From Pseudomonas jinjuensis (GTDB lineage: Bacteria; Pseudomonadota; Gammaproteobacteria; Pseudomonadales; Pseudomonadaceae): a stretch of 64,000 bases of DNA. The notes under the pieces were generated by a model. The model did not search any database. It saw nothing but the letters and a program-made list of their open reading frames with translations, and was not told where the DNA came from. Positions 40,297 through 47,739 of the stretch are shown here, piece by piece (within the stretch, counting starts at the first letter, position 1; each line of letters opens with the position of its first letter). The stretch covers positions 87,864 through 151,863 of the forward strand of contig NZ_FNIJ01000002.1 of the NCBI RefSeq assembly GCF_900103845.1, read 5' to 3'. Made by a program: the position numbers and the translations under genes.

Positions 40297-40493
40297 TGCC
40301 GGGCAAGGCCATCACGCTCTTCGCGCGTAATCGTATGGCCTTCACGCCCTGCTGGTTGGCGCTCAAGTCGTTGCCGGTGTTCCACCTAGTCGAGGAGTAT
40401 TACCGCGAGAAGGGTAGGTCTACGACCTGGCTGAAGAAGCACCTCGCGAAGAAGCTGCAGGAGAGATATGTGCGGTATGGGATGGCTGCTTGA
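40287..40493 (+). CDS. Unknown small basic protein in islet
   Basis: Encodes 68 residues (MELMPGKAITLFARNRMAFT and onward), rich in Lys/Arg, with helical segments (LVEEYYREKG; WLKKHLAKKLQERY). Preceded by CGGGAAAGAAC as Shine-Dalgarno. No domain is recognised. It overlaps the preceding ORF by 10 nt. It ends 56 nt before the higB start codon. Possibly a leftover element gene. Confidence 0.5.
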   Translation: MELMPGKAITLFARNRMAFTPCWLALKSLPVFHLVEEYYREKGRSTTWLKKHLAKKLQERYVRYGMAA

Positions 40494-40495
40494 TT

Positions 40496-40524
40496 TTGCA
40501 AGTTGTACCGTTGTGCGGTACAGT
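40496..40524 (+). promoter_or_regulatory. Promoter and operator of the HigBA operon
   Basis: TTGCAA (40496-40501), 17-nt spacer, TACAGT (40519-40524). Overlapping it is a perfect inverted repeat TGTACCG-TTGTG-CGGTACA (40504-40522), well placed to block the promoter when bound by HigA. Located 26 nt before the toxin ATG. Confidence 0.7.
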
Positions 40525-40549
40525 GGCTCTAAGTGAAGGACGCTAGAGC

Positions 40550-40846
40550 ATGATTGGAAGCTTCAGAGATGCCTGGCTGGAGGCGTTCTTTGTCCACGAT
40601 GAGCTGGCCCGCCAGATTCCGGCGGATCTGCGCGACAGGTTGTTCCGCAAGCTTCAATTGCTGGACGACGCTACAACGGATGCTGACTTGAGAGTGCCAC
40701 CGAGCAATCACTTCGAAAAGCTGAAGGGGAATCTCAAGGGGCTGCATTCAATCCGGGTGAACCAGCAGTGGCGCCTGGTGTTTGAGTGGGATGGCGACAA
40801 GGGAGAGGCTTCCGGCGTCTATCTCGATAACCACACCTATCGTTGA
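40550..40846 (+). CDS. higB: HigB-type toxin (RelE superfamily mRNA interferase)
   Basis: Encodes 98 residues. The fold is recognised by HFEKLKGNLKGLHSIRVNQQWRLVFEWD, where conserved basic and aromatic residues (R, W, R) fit RelE/HigB catalytic positions. Toxins of this family cleave mRNA on the ribosome. The order toxin first, antitoxin second is typical of hig; close to GraTA of P. putida by my memory. It lies in the tRNA-Ser islet, with the antitoxin 8 nt downstream. Confidence 0.9.
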   Translation: MIGSFRDAWLEAFFVHDELARQIPADLRDRLFRKLQLLDDATTDADLRVPPSNHFEKLKGNLKGLHSIRVNQQWRLVFEWDGDKGEASGVYLDNHTYR

Positions 40847-40854
40847 GGTGAAGC

Positions 40855-41163
40855 ATGATCATCACTGAACGCAAGCCGGTGAGTGTCGGCGAAATGCTCA
40901 CCGAAGAATTCCTGGAGCCAATGGGGCTCACCCAGGGCCAGCTCGCCGAACTCATGGGCGTGCAGCGCAAGCTGGTGAACGAGCTGTGCAATAACCGCCG
41001 TGCAATCACTGCAGACACTGCCCTGATGCTTGCGCGCGTCTTCGGTAATTCGGCTGACTTCTGGCTCAACCTGCAGCGGCGTAATGACCTTTGGGAAGCG
41101 ATGAACTCCCCTGATCGCAGGGCGCGTATTGAGCGTGCCAAACCTGTTCACCATGCCGCCTGA
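40855..41163 (+). CDS. higA: HigA-type antitoxin (XRE/HTH family)
   Basis: Encodes 102 residues. The HTH is EFLEPMGLTQGQLAELMGVQ...VNELCNNRRAITADTALMLARVFG, followed by the HigA motif SADFWLNLQRRNDLWEA. It should bind the palindrome upstream of higB and neutralise HigB. SD GAGGTG stands before the ATG. Followed by the right-hand direct repeat. Confidence 0.93.
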   Translation: MIITERKPVSVGEMLTEEFLEPMGLTQGQLAELMGVQRKLVNELCNNRRAITADTALMLARVFGNSADFWLNLQRRNDLWEAMNSPDRRARIERAKPVHHAA

Positions 41164-41194
41164 GAGTGCCAACAACACAGCGGGATAGAGTGAT

Positions 41195-41250
41195 CACATA
41201 TCGCCAAAGCCCCTGAAACGCCCAGCGTTGCAGGGGCTTTGGCTTTTCTG
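41195..41250 (+). repeat. Right 56-nt imperfect direct repeat (terminator hairpin) of the tRNA-Ser islet
   Basis: Same length as the left copy at 39823-39878, with 8 mismatches. GCCAAAGCCCCTG (41203-41215) pairs perfectly with CAGGGGCTTTGGC (41231-41243), and AACGC/GCGTT extends the hairpin; TTTTCTG follows. Acts as terminator for higBA and marks the right end of the islet. Confidence 0.75.
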
Positions 41251-41388
41251 GCGAATCGATGGGCTGGGGCTGGCTACCGCCGGTACATCCGACTGAACCT
41301 GCCTGCGGATGGGGAAGTCCACCCTTCAGGCCCCTTCCCGGGACCGATCGAGTCCAACCTATCGGCCATTCCGCCAGGAGAGCCCACC

Positions 41389-41652
41389 ATGAAAGCCACC
41401 TATCTCATCATCGCCACGGCCTTGCTCGCCGGGCCCGTATTCGCCGCCGACGAGGATGTCTGCAGCACCAACATCCAGAAGATCGACGAAAGCATGAAGA
41501 ACACCGCTGCCTCGGATGCGACCGTTCAGGACCAGGTCATGCGGCTGCAGGAAAAGGCCTTGCAGGCCCAGGCCGCCGGTGACACCAAGGGTTGCGTCGC
41601 CAGCAGCAGCGAGGCGCTGAAGCTGCTGAAACGTTCCGGCGCCGACAGCTGA
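41389..41652 (+). CDS. Small exported protein of unknown function
   Basis: Encodes 87 residues. Signal peptide MKATYLIIATALLAGPVFA, then a mature part of about 68 residues with two Cys (EDVCSTNI; KGCVASS) that could form a disulfide, mostly helical (SDATVQDQVMRLQEKALQAQ). SD CAGGAG lies 8 nt upstream. The family is not recognised. It is monocistronic between the islet and the GGDEF gene. Confidence 0.75.
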   Translation: MKATYLIIATALLAGPVFAADEDVCSTNIQKIDESMKNTAASDATVQDQVMRLQEKALQAQAAGDTKGCVASSSEALKLLKRSGADS

Positions 41653-41772
41653 GGGTGCGTCAGTCCGGAGCCGCTGTGCGAGGCGCAGCGGCCCGGCATT
41701 CCGGCCATGCGCGCCGGTGTTCCGATCTGCTAACGTCGTTTCCCTGATCACGACAAGCATTGGGGCCGCACC

Positions 41773-42840
41773 ATGGAAATTCGGGAAGGAAAGGGACTTT
41801 CCTTCGCTAAGCGCATCTATCTTCCCCGCACGCTTGGCCTGGGGATCGGCTTCTTCTGCGTGCTGGCGGCCATCCAGCCGCTGCAGCGTCCGGCCTGGGT
41901 ATGGGCGCTGCTGATCTTCAACGGCTTCGTCTGGCCGCACCTGGCCTTTCAGCTGGCGCGCCGCTCGGCCACGCCGTTCGGTACGGAGCGGCGTAATCTG
42001 CTGGTGGATTCGGTGTTCGGCGGATTCTGGGCCGGCGCCATGCAGTTCAATCCGCTGCCCACCGTCACCGTTCTCTCGATGATGGCGATGAACAACATCG
42101 CCGCCGGCGGGCAGCGCTTCTTCTGGCAGGGCTGCCTGGCGCAGACCGGCGGCATGCTGCTGGCGCTGATCGCCTTCCCCGCTGCCTTCAACCAGGACAT
42201 CACCCCGCTGCAGGTCTATGCCTGCCTGCCGATGCTGATCCTCTATCCGCTGATCATCGGCTGGGTCAGCTACCGGCTGGCCTTCCAGTTGCACGAGCAC
42301 AAGCAGGCGCTGCGCCTGGTCAGCCGCACCGACAGCCTGACCGGACTGCTCAACCATGCCTCGTGGATGGCGCAGCTGGATGCGGAATTCGAGCGCTGCC
42401 GCCAGCAGCACCGGCGGGCGACCGTGGCGCTGATCGACATCGACCATTTCAAGACCATCAACGACACCTACGGCCACGTCATCGGCGACCTGGTGCTGAC
42501 CCGCCTGGGGCATATCCTCGACAGTTCGCTGCGCGAGACGGACAGCGCCGGGCGCTACGGCGGCGACGAGTTCTGCGTGATCCTGCCGGATACCAGCGAA
42601 ACCATCGCCGCCGACATCATGGAGCGCCTGCGCCAGGCCTTCGCGCGGGCCCGGTACGAGCTGGAACCGGGCCTGGAAGTCAGCCTCAGCATCGGTATCG
42701 CCTCCTACAGCCCGTACCAGCCAGACGCCTGCGCCTGGCTCAAGGATGCCGACCGCGCGCTCTACGCGGCCAAGAGCGGCGGGCGCAACCAGGTCAGCGC
42801 GGCGTTCGATGGCGGCGAACGGCGCAGCGGCGCCCATTGA
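41773..42840 (+). CDS. Diguanylate cyclase with MASE2 membrane domain
   Basis: Encodes 355 residues. Residues about 10-165 are membrane helices with the MASE2 pattern (KRIYLPRTLGLGIGFFCVLA), followed by a GGDEF domain (about 180-345). The active site is intact GGDEF (263-267); an RETD I-site (254-257) lies five residues before it, so product inhibition by c-di-GMP is expected. Similar to AdrA. No partner regulator is adjacent. Two Met codons are possible upstream of the GGDEF only in other frames. Confidence 0.93.
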   Translation: MEIREGKGLSFAKRIYLPRTLGLGIGFFCVLAAIQPLQRPAWVWALLIFNGFVWPHLAFQLARRSATPFGTERRNLLVDSVFGGFWAGAMQFNPLPTVTVLSMMAMNNIAAGGQRFFWQGCLAQTGGMLLALIAFPAAFNQDITPLQVYACLPMLILYPLIIGWVSYRLAFQLHEHKQALRLVSRTDSLTGLLNHASWMAQLDAEFERCRQQHRRATVALIDIDHFKTINDTYGHVIGDLVLTRLGHILDSSLRETDSAGRYGGDEFCVILPDTSETIAADIMERLRQAFARARYELEPGLEVSLSIGIASYSPYQPDACAWLKDADRALYAAKSGGRNQVSAAFDGGERRSGAH

Positions 42841-42847
42841 GGCCCGC

Positions 42848-43318
42848 TCAGCAGGCGTCGACGATCTCGTAGGACTTGCCGCCGACCTCCAGTTCGTCGC
42901 CCGGACAGCGGTTGAGCAGCGCCTGCCCCAGCGGTGCGCGTGGGGTGATGACGAGGATTTCCGTGCCGTCCAGGCAGACCTTCAGGCCGGCCGCGTCCGG
43001 GCCGAGGAACAGCCACTGGCTGCGCCCATCCCGCGTCACCAGCTCGACCAGGGCGCTGGGCTGGATGCCCTGTTCCTCGTCGAACGGGCGCAGCACCAGG
43101 TTCTGGAAGCGCGTCAGCGCCAGGCGCAGCTCCTCCACGCGCCGCGCTTGCCCGGCGGCGAGATAGGAAGCCTCCAGGCCGAGGGTGTCGTAGCGGTTCT
43201 CGGCGATGCTTTCCTCGTGGGTCGCGTCGTCGTGGGCGGCCTTCGCCGCGCGCAGCGCGACTTCGAGGTCCGCGCCGAGCCTGTCGAGAATCAGTCGATA
43301 GACCTGTTGCTTGTCCAT
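42848..43318 (-). CDS. GreA/GreB-family transcript elongation-like factor
   Basis: Encodes 156 residues. The N-terminal half (1-75) is helical with acidic HDDATHEESIAENRYDTLGL at the place of the Gre coiled-coil tip. The C-terminal half (ALVELVTRDGRSQWLFLGPD to LEVGGKSYEIVDAC) has the FKBP-like Gre fold ending in the G-x-x-Y-x-I pattern. It is a distant Gre paralog that may bind the RNAP secondary channel; whether it stimulates cleavage is unknown. Convergent with the GGDEF gene. Confidence 0.8.
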   Translation of the reverse strand: MDKQQVYRLILDRLGADLEVALRAAKAAHDDATHEESIAENRYDTLGLEASYLAAGQARRVEELRLALTRFQNLVLRPFDEEQGIQPSALVELVTRDGRSQWLFLGPDAAGLKVCLDGTEILVITPRAPLGQALLNRCPGDELEVGGKSYEIVDAC

Positions 43319-43437
43319 GCCGGCACTTCATAGGAAACCAACGCGCATCCTAGGGATTTTGCCACGCCGATGCGAGAGTGCCGCGCCGAGCCTGGCCTAT
43401 GGTTATGGATATCCCGGCCGTGCGAGGACATCGCCCC

Positions 43438-44679
43438 ATGAAGATCATCAACGCCCGCCTGCGTGACCGCGAGGGGCTGCACAGCCTGAGCCTGGACGGC
43501 GCGCTGATCGCCGGCATCGACCATCAGCCGGCGACGCTGACGGCGTCCGGCGGCGACCTGGATGCCGCCGGCAACCTGGTGATACCGCCCTTCGTCGAAC
43601 CGCACATTCACCTCGACGCCGTGCTCACCGCCGGCGAGCCGCGCTGGAACATGAGCGGCACCCTGTTCGAAGGCATCGAATGCTGGGCCGAGCGCAAGGC
43701 CGGCATCACTCGTGCGGACATTCACGAGCGCGCGCGCCGCGGCATCGACATGCTGGTGGCGCACGGCATCCAGCACGTGCGCACCCACGTGGACGTCACC
43801 GACCCCAGTTTGACGGCGCTCAAGGCCATGCTCGAACTGCGCGACGAGAGCCGCCATCTGCTCGACATGCAGGTGGTGGCCTTCCCCCAGGAGGGCATCG
43901 AATCCTACGGGCGCGGCCGCGAGTTGATGGAAGACGCGATCCGCCTCGGCGCCGATGTGGTCGGCGGCATCCCGCATTTCGAGAACACCCGCGAGCAGGG
44001 CGTCAGCTCGGTGAAGTTCCTCATGGACCTGGCCGAGCGCACCGGGCGCCTGGTGGACGTGCACTGCGACGAGACCGACGACCCGCATTCGCGCTTCCTC
44101 GAAGTGCTGGCCGAGGAGGCGCGCAGCCGCTGCATGGGCTACCGCGTCACCGCCAGCCACACCACCGCCATGGGCTCCTACGACAACGCCTACTGCTCCA
44201 AGCTGTTCCGCCTGCTGGAGCGCTCGGCGATCAACTTCGTCTCCTGCCCGACCGAAAGCATCCACCTGCAGGGCCGCTTCGACAGCTTTCCCAAGCGCCG
44301 CGGTGTGACCCGGGTGGCCGAACTGCTGGAGGCGGGGATGAACGTCTGCTTCGGCCAGGACTCCATCGTCGATCCCTGGTATCCGCTGGGCAACGGCAAC
44401 ATCCTGCGCGTGCTGGAGGCCGGCCTGCACATCTGCCACATGCTCGGCTACCGCCATCTGCAGAGCGCGCTGGACCTGGTGACCGAGAACAGCGCGCGGG
44501 CGCTGTGCCTGGGCGAGGACTACGGCCTGGAAGTCGGCCGGCCGGCGAACCTGCTGCTGCTGCCGGTGGAGAACGACTACGAGATGATCCGCACCCAGGG
44601 GCTGCCGCTATTGTCGATTCGCCACGGCAAGGTGCTGATGCGGCGCGATCCGGTGCGGGTGGAGATTCTCGCGGAGTGA
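43438..44679 (+). CDS. codA: Cytosine deaminase (amidohydrolase family)
   Basis: Encodes 413 residues. Amidohydrolase metal sites: PPFVEPHIHLDAVLTAG, DVHCDETDDPHSRFLE, TASHTTAMGSYDNAYCSKL, and the catalytic Asp in CFGQDSIVDPWYPLG, which fits CodA. It converts cytosine to uracil. No codB permease is adjacent, which is unusual for a salvage unit. The start at 43438 is chosen for the family N-terminus MKIINARL. Confidence 0.93.
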   Translation: MKIINARLRDREGLHSLSLDGALIAGIDHQPATLTASGGDLDAAGNLVIPPFVEPHIHLDAVLTAGEPRWNMSGTLFEGIECWAERKAGITRADIHERARRGIDMLVAHGIQHVRTHVDVTDPSLTALKAMLELRDESRHLLDMQVVAFPQEGIESYGRGRELMEDAIRLGADVVGGIPHFENTREQGVSSVKFLMDLAERTGRLVDVHCDETDDPHSRFLEVLAEEARSRCMGYRVTASHTTAMGSYDNAYCSKLFRLLERSAINFVSCPTESIHLQGRFDSFPKRRGVTRVAELLEAGMNVCFGQDSIVDPWYPLGNGNILRVLEAGLHICHMLGYRHLQSALDLVTENSARALCLGEDYGLEVGRPANLLLLPVENDYEMIRTQGLPLLSIRHGKVLMRRDPVRVEILAE

Positions 44680-44686
44680 GCCTGTC

Positions 44687-44732
44687 GTGTGTATTTTCGG
44701 CTTTTACTGGTATATTTGCTGAAAACGCACAC
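44687..44732 (+). promoter_or_regulatory. Promoter/operator of the Xre-RES operon
   Basis: GTGTGTATTTTC (44687-44698) and GAAAACGCACAC (44721-44732) are inverted copies matching at 10 of 12 positions. Between them lies an extended -10, TGG-TATATT (44708-44716). Well placed for autorepression. SD AGGAGGAG follows at 44733 onward. Confidence 0.6.
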
Positions 44733-44745
44733 AGGAGGAGCCGCC

Positions 44746-45114
44746 ATGACTGCCCTGACCCGGGAACGCGCCGATGCCGATGCGGTACTCGCCAAGGCGG
44801 TGCTCGCCGCCCGCGAGCAACTGGCGATGACCCAGCAGGAGATGGCCTCCATCCTCGGCGTCGATCGCAGCGCGGTGAGCCGCTGGAAGGGCGCCGGGGT
44901 GCGTACCGACAGCAAGACCGGCGAACTGGCGCTGCTGTTGGTGCGCATCTATCGCGCGCTGTTCGCCCTGTTCGGCGGCAATCTCGACGACATGCGCCAC
45001 TTCCTGCGCACCGAGAACCGCCACCTGGGCGGCGTGCCGCTGCAGATGATGACCCAGGTCCAGGGGCTGGTGCAGGTGGTGGAATACCTCGATGCCATTC
45101 GGGGCAAGGTCTGA
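44746..45114 (+). CDS. Xre/MbcA/ParS-type antitoxin
   Basis: Encodes 122 residues. The N-terminal HTH is QLAMTQQEMASILGVDRSAVSRWKGAG; the C-terminal toxin-binding (DUF2384-like) domain reads FGGNLDDMRHFLRTENRHLGGVPLQMM. It pairs with the RES toxin whose ATG directly follows its stop. It probably represses the operon through the inverted repeat upstream. Confidence 0.9.
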   Translation: MTALTRERADADAVLAKAVLAAREQLAMTQQEMASILGVDRSAVSRWKGAGVRTDSKTGELALLLVRIYRALFALFGGNLDDMRHFLRTENRHLGGVPLQMMTQVQGLVQVVEYLDAIRGKV

Positions 45115-45873
45115 ATGACCGGCGCCGAACTCTGGCGACGCTGCGCCGGCGAGCAGGCGATCCAGCCGATCCAGGGCAACCTGGTGCGCCTTGTGGAAAA
45201 CCAGGAACAGGTCGCCACCTCGCAACTGGTGGATACCCTGGAGGAGCAGGCCCTGCTGGAGGAACTGATCGAAACCAGCAAGCCGCGTCCGCCGGCGGAG
45301 GCCGAGTCCCTGCATTACCTGCTGAAGACGCCGTTCCGCTATCCGCCGCTGCGCTGGGGTTCGCGCTTCGGCCGGCGCCACGAGCCCGGCCTGTTCTACG
45401 CCGCGCTGGGGCTGGAAACCGCCATGGCGGAAGCCGCCTTCTACCGCTGCGTGCTGTGGGACGGCATGCTGCTCCCGCCGCCCAGCGGGCGCATCCTTTC
45501 CGAGCATTCCTCGTTCGAGGCGCGTTTCCGCGTGCAGCGCGGGATGCGTCTGCAGCAGCCGCCGTTCGACGAATACCGCGAGGCGCTGAGCGATCCCCGC
45601 GACTATCGCCTCACCCAGGAACTCGGCAGCATCATGCGCAGGCAGGGCGTCGAAGCCTTCGAGTACCATTCGGCACGCCATCCGCCGGGGCTGAACGTGG
45701 CGCTGTTCGTGCCGTCGGCCTTCCGCGACCGCAAGCCGCGCAACCTGACGGGCTGGCTGTGCGAAACCACGGCGCGATACATCGCCTTCAAGCCCGCGCA
45801 GGTGCCGGGCTCGCCGCGCATCTTTCCGCGTTCGGAGTTCATGGTCGATGGCCGCTTGCCTGCTCCGGCGTGA
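45115..45873 (+). CDS. RES-domain toxin
   Basis: Encodes 252 residues, within the family range. The RES residues can be placed as Arg in GSRFGRRHEPGLFYAALGLE, Glu in the same segment or in ETAMAEAAFYR, and Ser in SEHSSFEARF. RES toxins degrade or phosphorolyse NAD+. Adjacent to the Xre antitoxin with no gap, so this is a type II module. The terminator hairpin is at 46090-46123. Confidence 0.88.
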   Translation: MTGAELWRRCAGEQAIQPIQGNLVRLVENQEQVATSQLVDTLEEQALLEELIETSKPRPPAEAESLHYLLKTPFRYPPLRWGSRFGRRHEPGLFYAALGLETAMAEAAFYRCVLWDGMLLPPPSGRILSEHSSFEARFRVQRGMRLQQPPFDEYREALSDPRDYRLTQELGSIMRRQGVEAFEYHSARHPPGLNVALFVPSAFRDRKPRNLTGWLCETTARYIAFKPAQVPGSPRIFPRSEFMVDGRLPAPA

Positions 45874-46262
45874 TCTGGCGGCTACCTGCGGCGAAGCGGT
45901 CGCCAACGGGCGGCTGCCTCGAAACGGGGCGGGGCGCGGCAGGGTGCCGCAGACTTGTGCACAATGGACACGCCTGCTGTCAAGAGCCTGCAGCATTTGC
46001 GCGTAAATCTTTGATTTGCTGGATTGACTTTGTAAGATATTGAAAAATAAAGAATTTTTTGAGTGGTGAAAAAATCATCAATCTAGGAGACAGCCCCGGT
46101 TCTCAAGGGATGAGGGCTGTTTTACGCGTTGTTTCCACAAGGTTATCCACAGCTTCTGTGGATTGTCCCGAGCGCTTGCTTGCCTGCATGACAATGTGCA
46201 GGAAGTGACTGGCTGGTCATCCCCTGACCGGCCGCCAGCCAATCTCTGCCACGGAGTGCCGA
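45874..46262. other. 389-nt gap: AT-rich block, DnaA-box-like sites, terminator
   Basis: No ORF is supported. It contains a palindrome TTGTGCACAA (45955-45964), an AT-rich stretch (46005-46085), a terminator-like hairpin ACAGCCC/GGGCTGT plus T-run (46090-46123), a perfect DnaA consensus box TTATCCACA (46143-46151) and two 7/9 matches close by. ATCCACAG-CTT-CTGTGGAT (46145-46163) is a perfect inverted repeat. Function unknown. Confidence 0.55.
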
Positions 46263-47738
46263 ATGCCTGTCGATCTGCCCTACCTGCTGTTCGGACTGTT
46301 GGCCGGCGCCGTGCCGCTGGCGGCGCTCGCCTGGCACCTGCAGCAGCGCGTGGCGACCCGCGAACAGGAACTGGCGCTGTGCCAGGAACGCCTGGCCACC
46401 GCCCAACTGGCCCAGGACGGCCTCGGCGCCCAGCTGGATGCCGAGCGCGATGCCGGCCAGCGCCTCGCCGCGCGGCATGCCGAGCTGTCTGCCGAGACCG
46501 CCGCGCTGCGTCGCGAAGTCGAGCTGGGCAGGGACGAGCGCCAGCGCCTGGCGCAAGCCGAGCGCGGCTGGGCCGCCGAGCGGGCGGCGAAGGAAGCCGA
46601 GCTGCGCGAGCTGGAGTCCCGCCGCGCGGCGCTGGCCGCCGAGCTGCGCGAACAGCAGGAAGGCCACCAGCAGCGCCTCGGCGACCTGCAGGCGGCGCGG
46701 GACGAGCTGCGCGCACAGTTCGCCGAGCTGGCCGGGAAGATCTTCGAGGAACGCGAGCAGCGCTTCGCCGAGGCCAGCCAGCAGCGCCTCGGGCAGTTGC
46801 TCGACCCGCTCAAGGAGCGCATCCAGGCCTTCGAGAAGCGTGTCGAGGAAAGCTACCAGCAGGAGGCTCGCGAGCGTTTCTCCCTGGGCAAGGAGCTGGA
46901 GCGCCTGCAGCAGCTCAACCTGCGCCTGGGCGAGGAGGCGACCAACCTGACCCGCGCGCTGAAGGGGCAGAAGACCCAGGGCAACTGGGGCGAGCTGGTG
47001 CTGGAGCGGGTGCTGGAGCATGCCGGGCTGGAGCGCGGCCGCGAGTACGAGACCCAGGTCAGCCTGAAGAGCGCCGAGGGCGAGCGCTTCCAGCCGGACG
47101 TGCTGATCCGCCTGCCCGGCGACAAGCAGGTGGTGGTGGACGCCAAGGTCAGCCTGACCGCCTACCAGCAGTTCATCGCCGCCGATGACGAGGCGATCCG
47201 CCAGCAGGCGCTGCGCCAGCACGTGCTGTCCCTGCGCAATCACGTGAAGGGGCTGTCCGGCAAGGACTACCGGCGCCTGGAAGGCCTGCACAGCCTGGAC
47301 TTCGTGCTGCTGTTCATGCCGGTCGAGGCGGCCTTCTCGGTGGCCCTGCAGGCCGAGCCGAACCTGTTCCAGGAAGCCTTCGAGCGCAACATCGTGATCG
47401 TCAGCCCGACCACCCTGCTGGCCACCCTGCGGGTGATCGACAGCCTCTGGCGGCAGGAACGGCAGAGCCAGAACGCCCGCGAGATCGCCGAGCGCGCCGG
47501 TGCGCTGTACGACAAGTTCGTGCTCTTCGTGCAGGACCTCGACGAGATCGGCGGGCGCCTGCAGCAGCTGGACAAGGCCTACGCGGCGGCGCGCAACAAG
47601 CTCTGCGACGGTCGCGGCAACCTGGTCAGCCGCACCGAACAGCTGCGCCTGCTCGGCGCGCGGGCCAGCAAGAGCCTGCCGGCGGAGTGGCTGGAACGGG
47701 CGCTGGCCGACGATGCCGAGCCTTTGACCGAGGACTGA
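46263..47738 (+). CDS. rmuC: DNA recombination protein RmuC
   Basis: Encodes 491 residues. An N-terminal hydrophobic segment (LLFGLLAGAVPLAALAWHL) anchors a very long coiled coil (25-230), followed by the RmuC nuclease-like domain (TQGNWGELVLERVLEHAGL, PDVLIRLPGDKQVVVDAKVSL). It limits DNA inversion at repeats in E. coli. The Asp/Lys of VVVDAKVSL fit a PD-(D/E)xK site. SD CACGGAG precedes the ATG. Confidence 0.95.
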   Translation: MPVDLPYLLFGLLAGAVPLAALAWHLQQRVATREQELALCQERLATAQLAQDGLGAQLDAERDAGQRLAARHAELSAETAALRREVELGRDERQRLAQAERGWAAERAAKEAELRELESRRAALAAELREQQEGHQQRLGDLQAARDELRAQFAELAGKIFEEREQRFAEASQQRLGQLLDPLKERIQAFEKRVEESYQQEARERFSLGKELERLQQLNLRLGEEATNLTRALKGQKTQGNWGELVLERVLEHAGLERGREYETQVSLKSAEGERFQPDVLIRLPGDKQVVVDAKVSLTAYQQFIAADDEAIRQQALRQHVLSLRNHVKGLSGKDYRRLEGLHSLDFVLLFMPVEAAFSVALQAEPNLFQEAFERNIVIVSPTTLLATLRVIDSLWRQERQSQNAREIAERAGALYDKFVLFVQDLDEIGGRLQQLDKAYAAARNKLCDGRGNLVSRTEQLRLLGARASKSLPAEWLERALADDAEPLTED

Positions 47739-47739
47739 G

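Noticed and set aside
43680-46043. 787-codon plus-strand frame across codA and the Xre-RES genes
   Set aside because: It is a shifted frame over three well-supported genes and yields a Pro/Arg/Gly-rich sequence without domains.
46005-46165. Replication origin
   Set aside because: Only one perfect DnaA box and no dnaA, dnaN or rep gene nearby; kept as a finding about DnaA-like sites, not called an origin.
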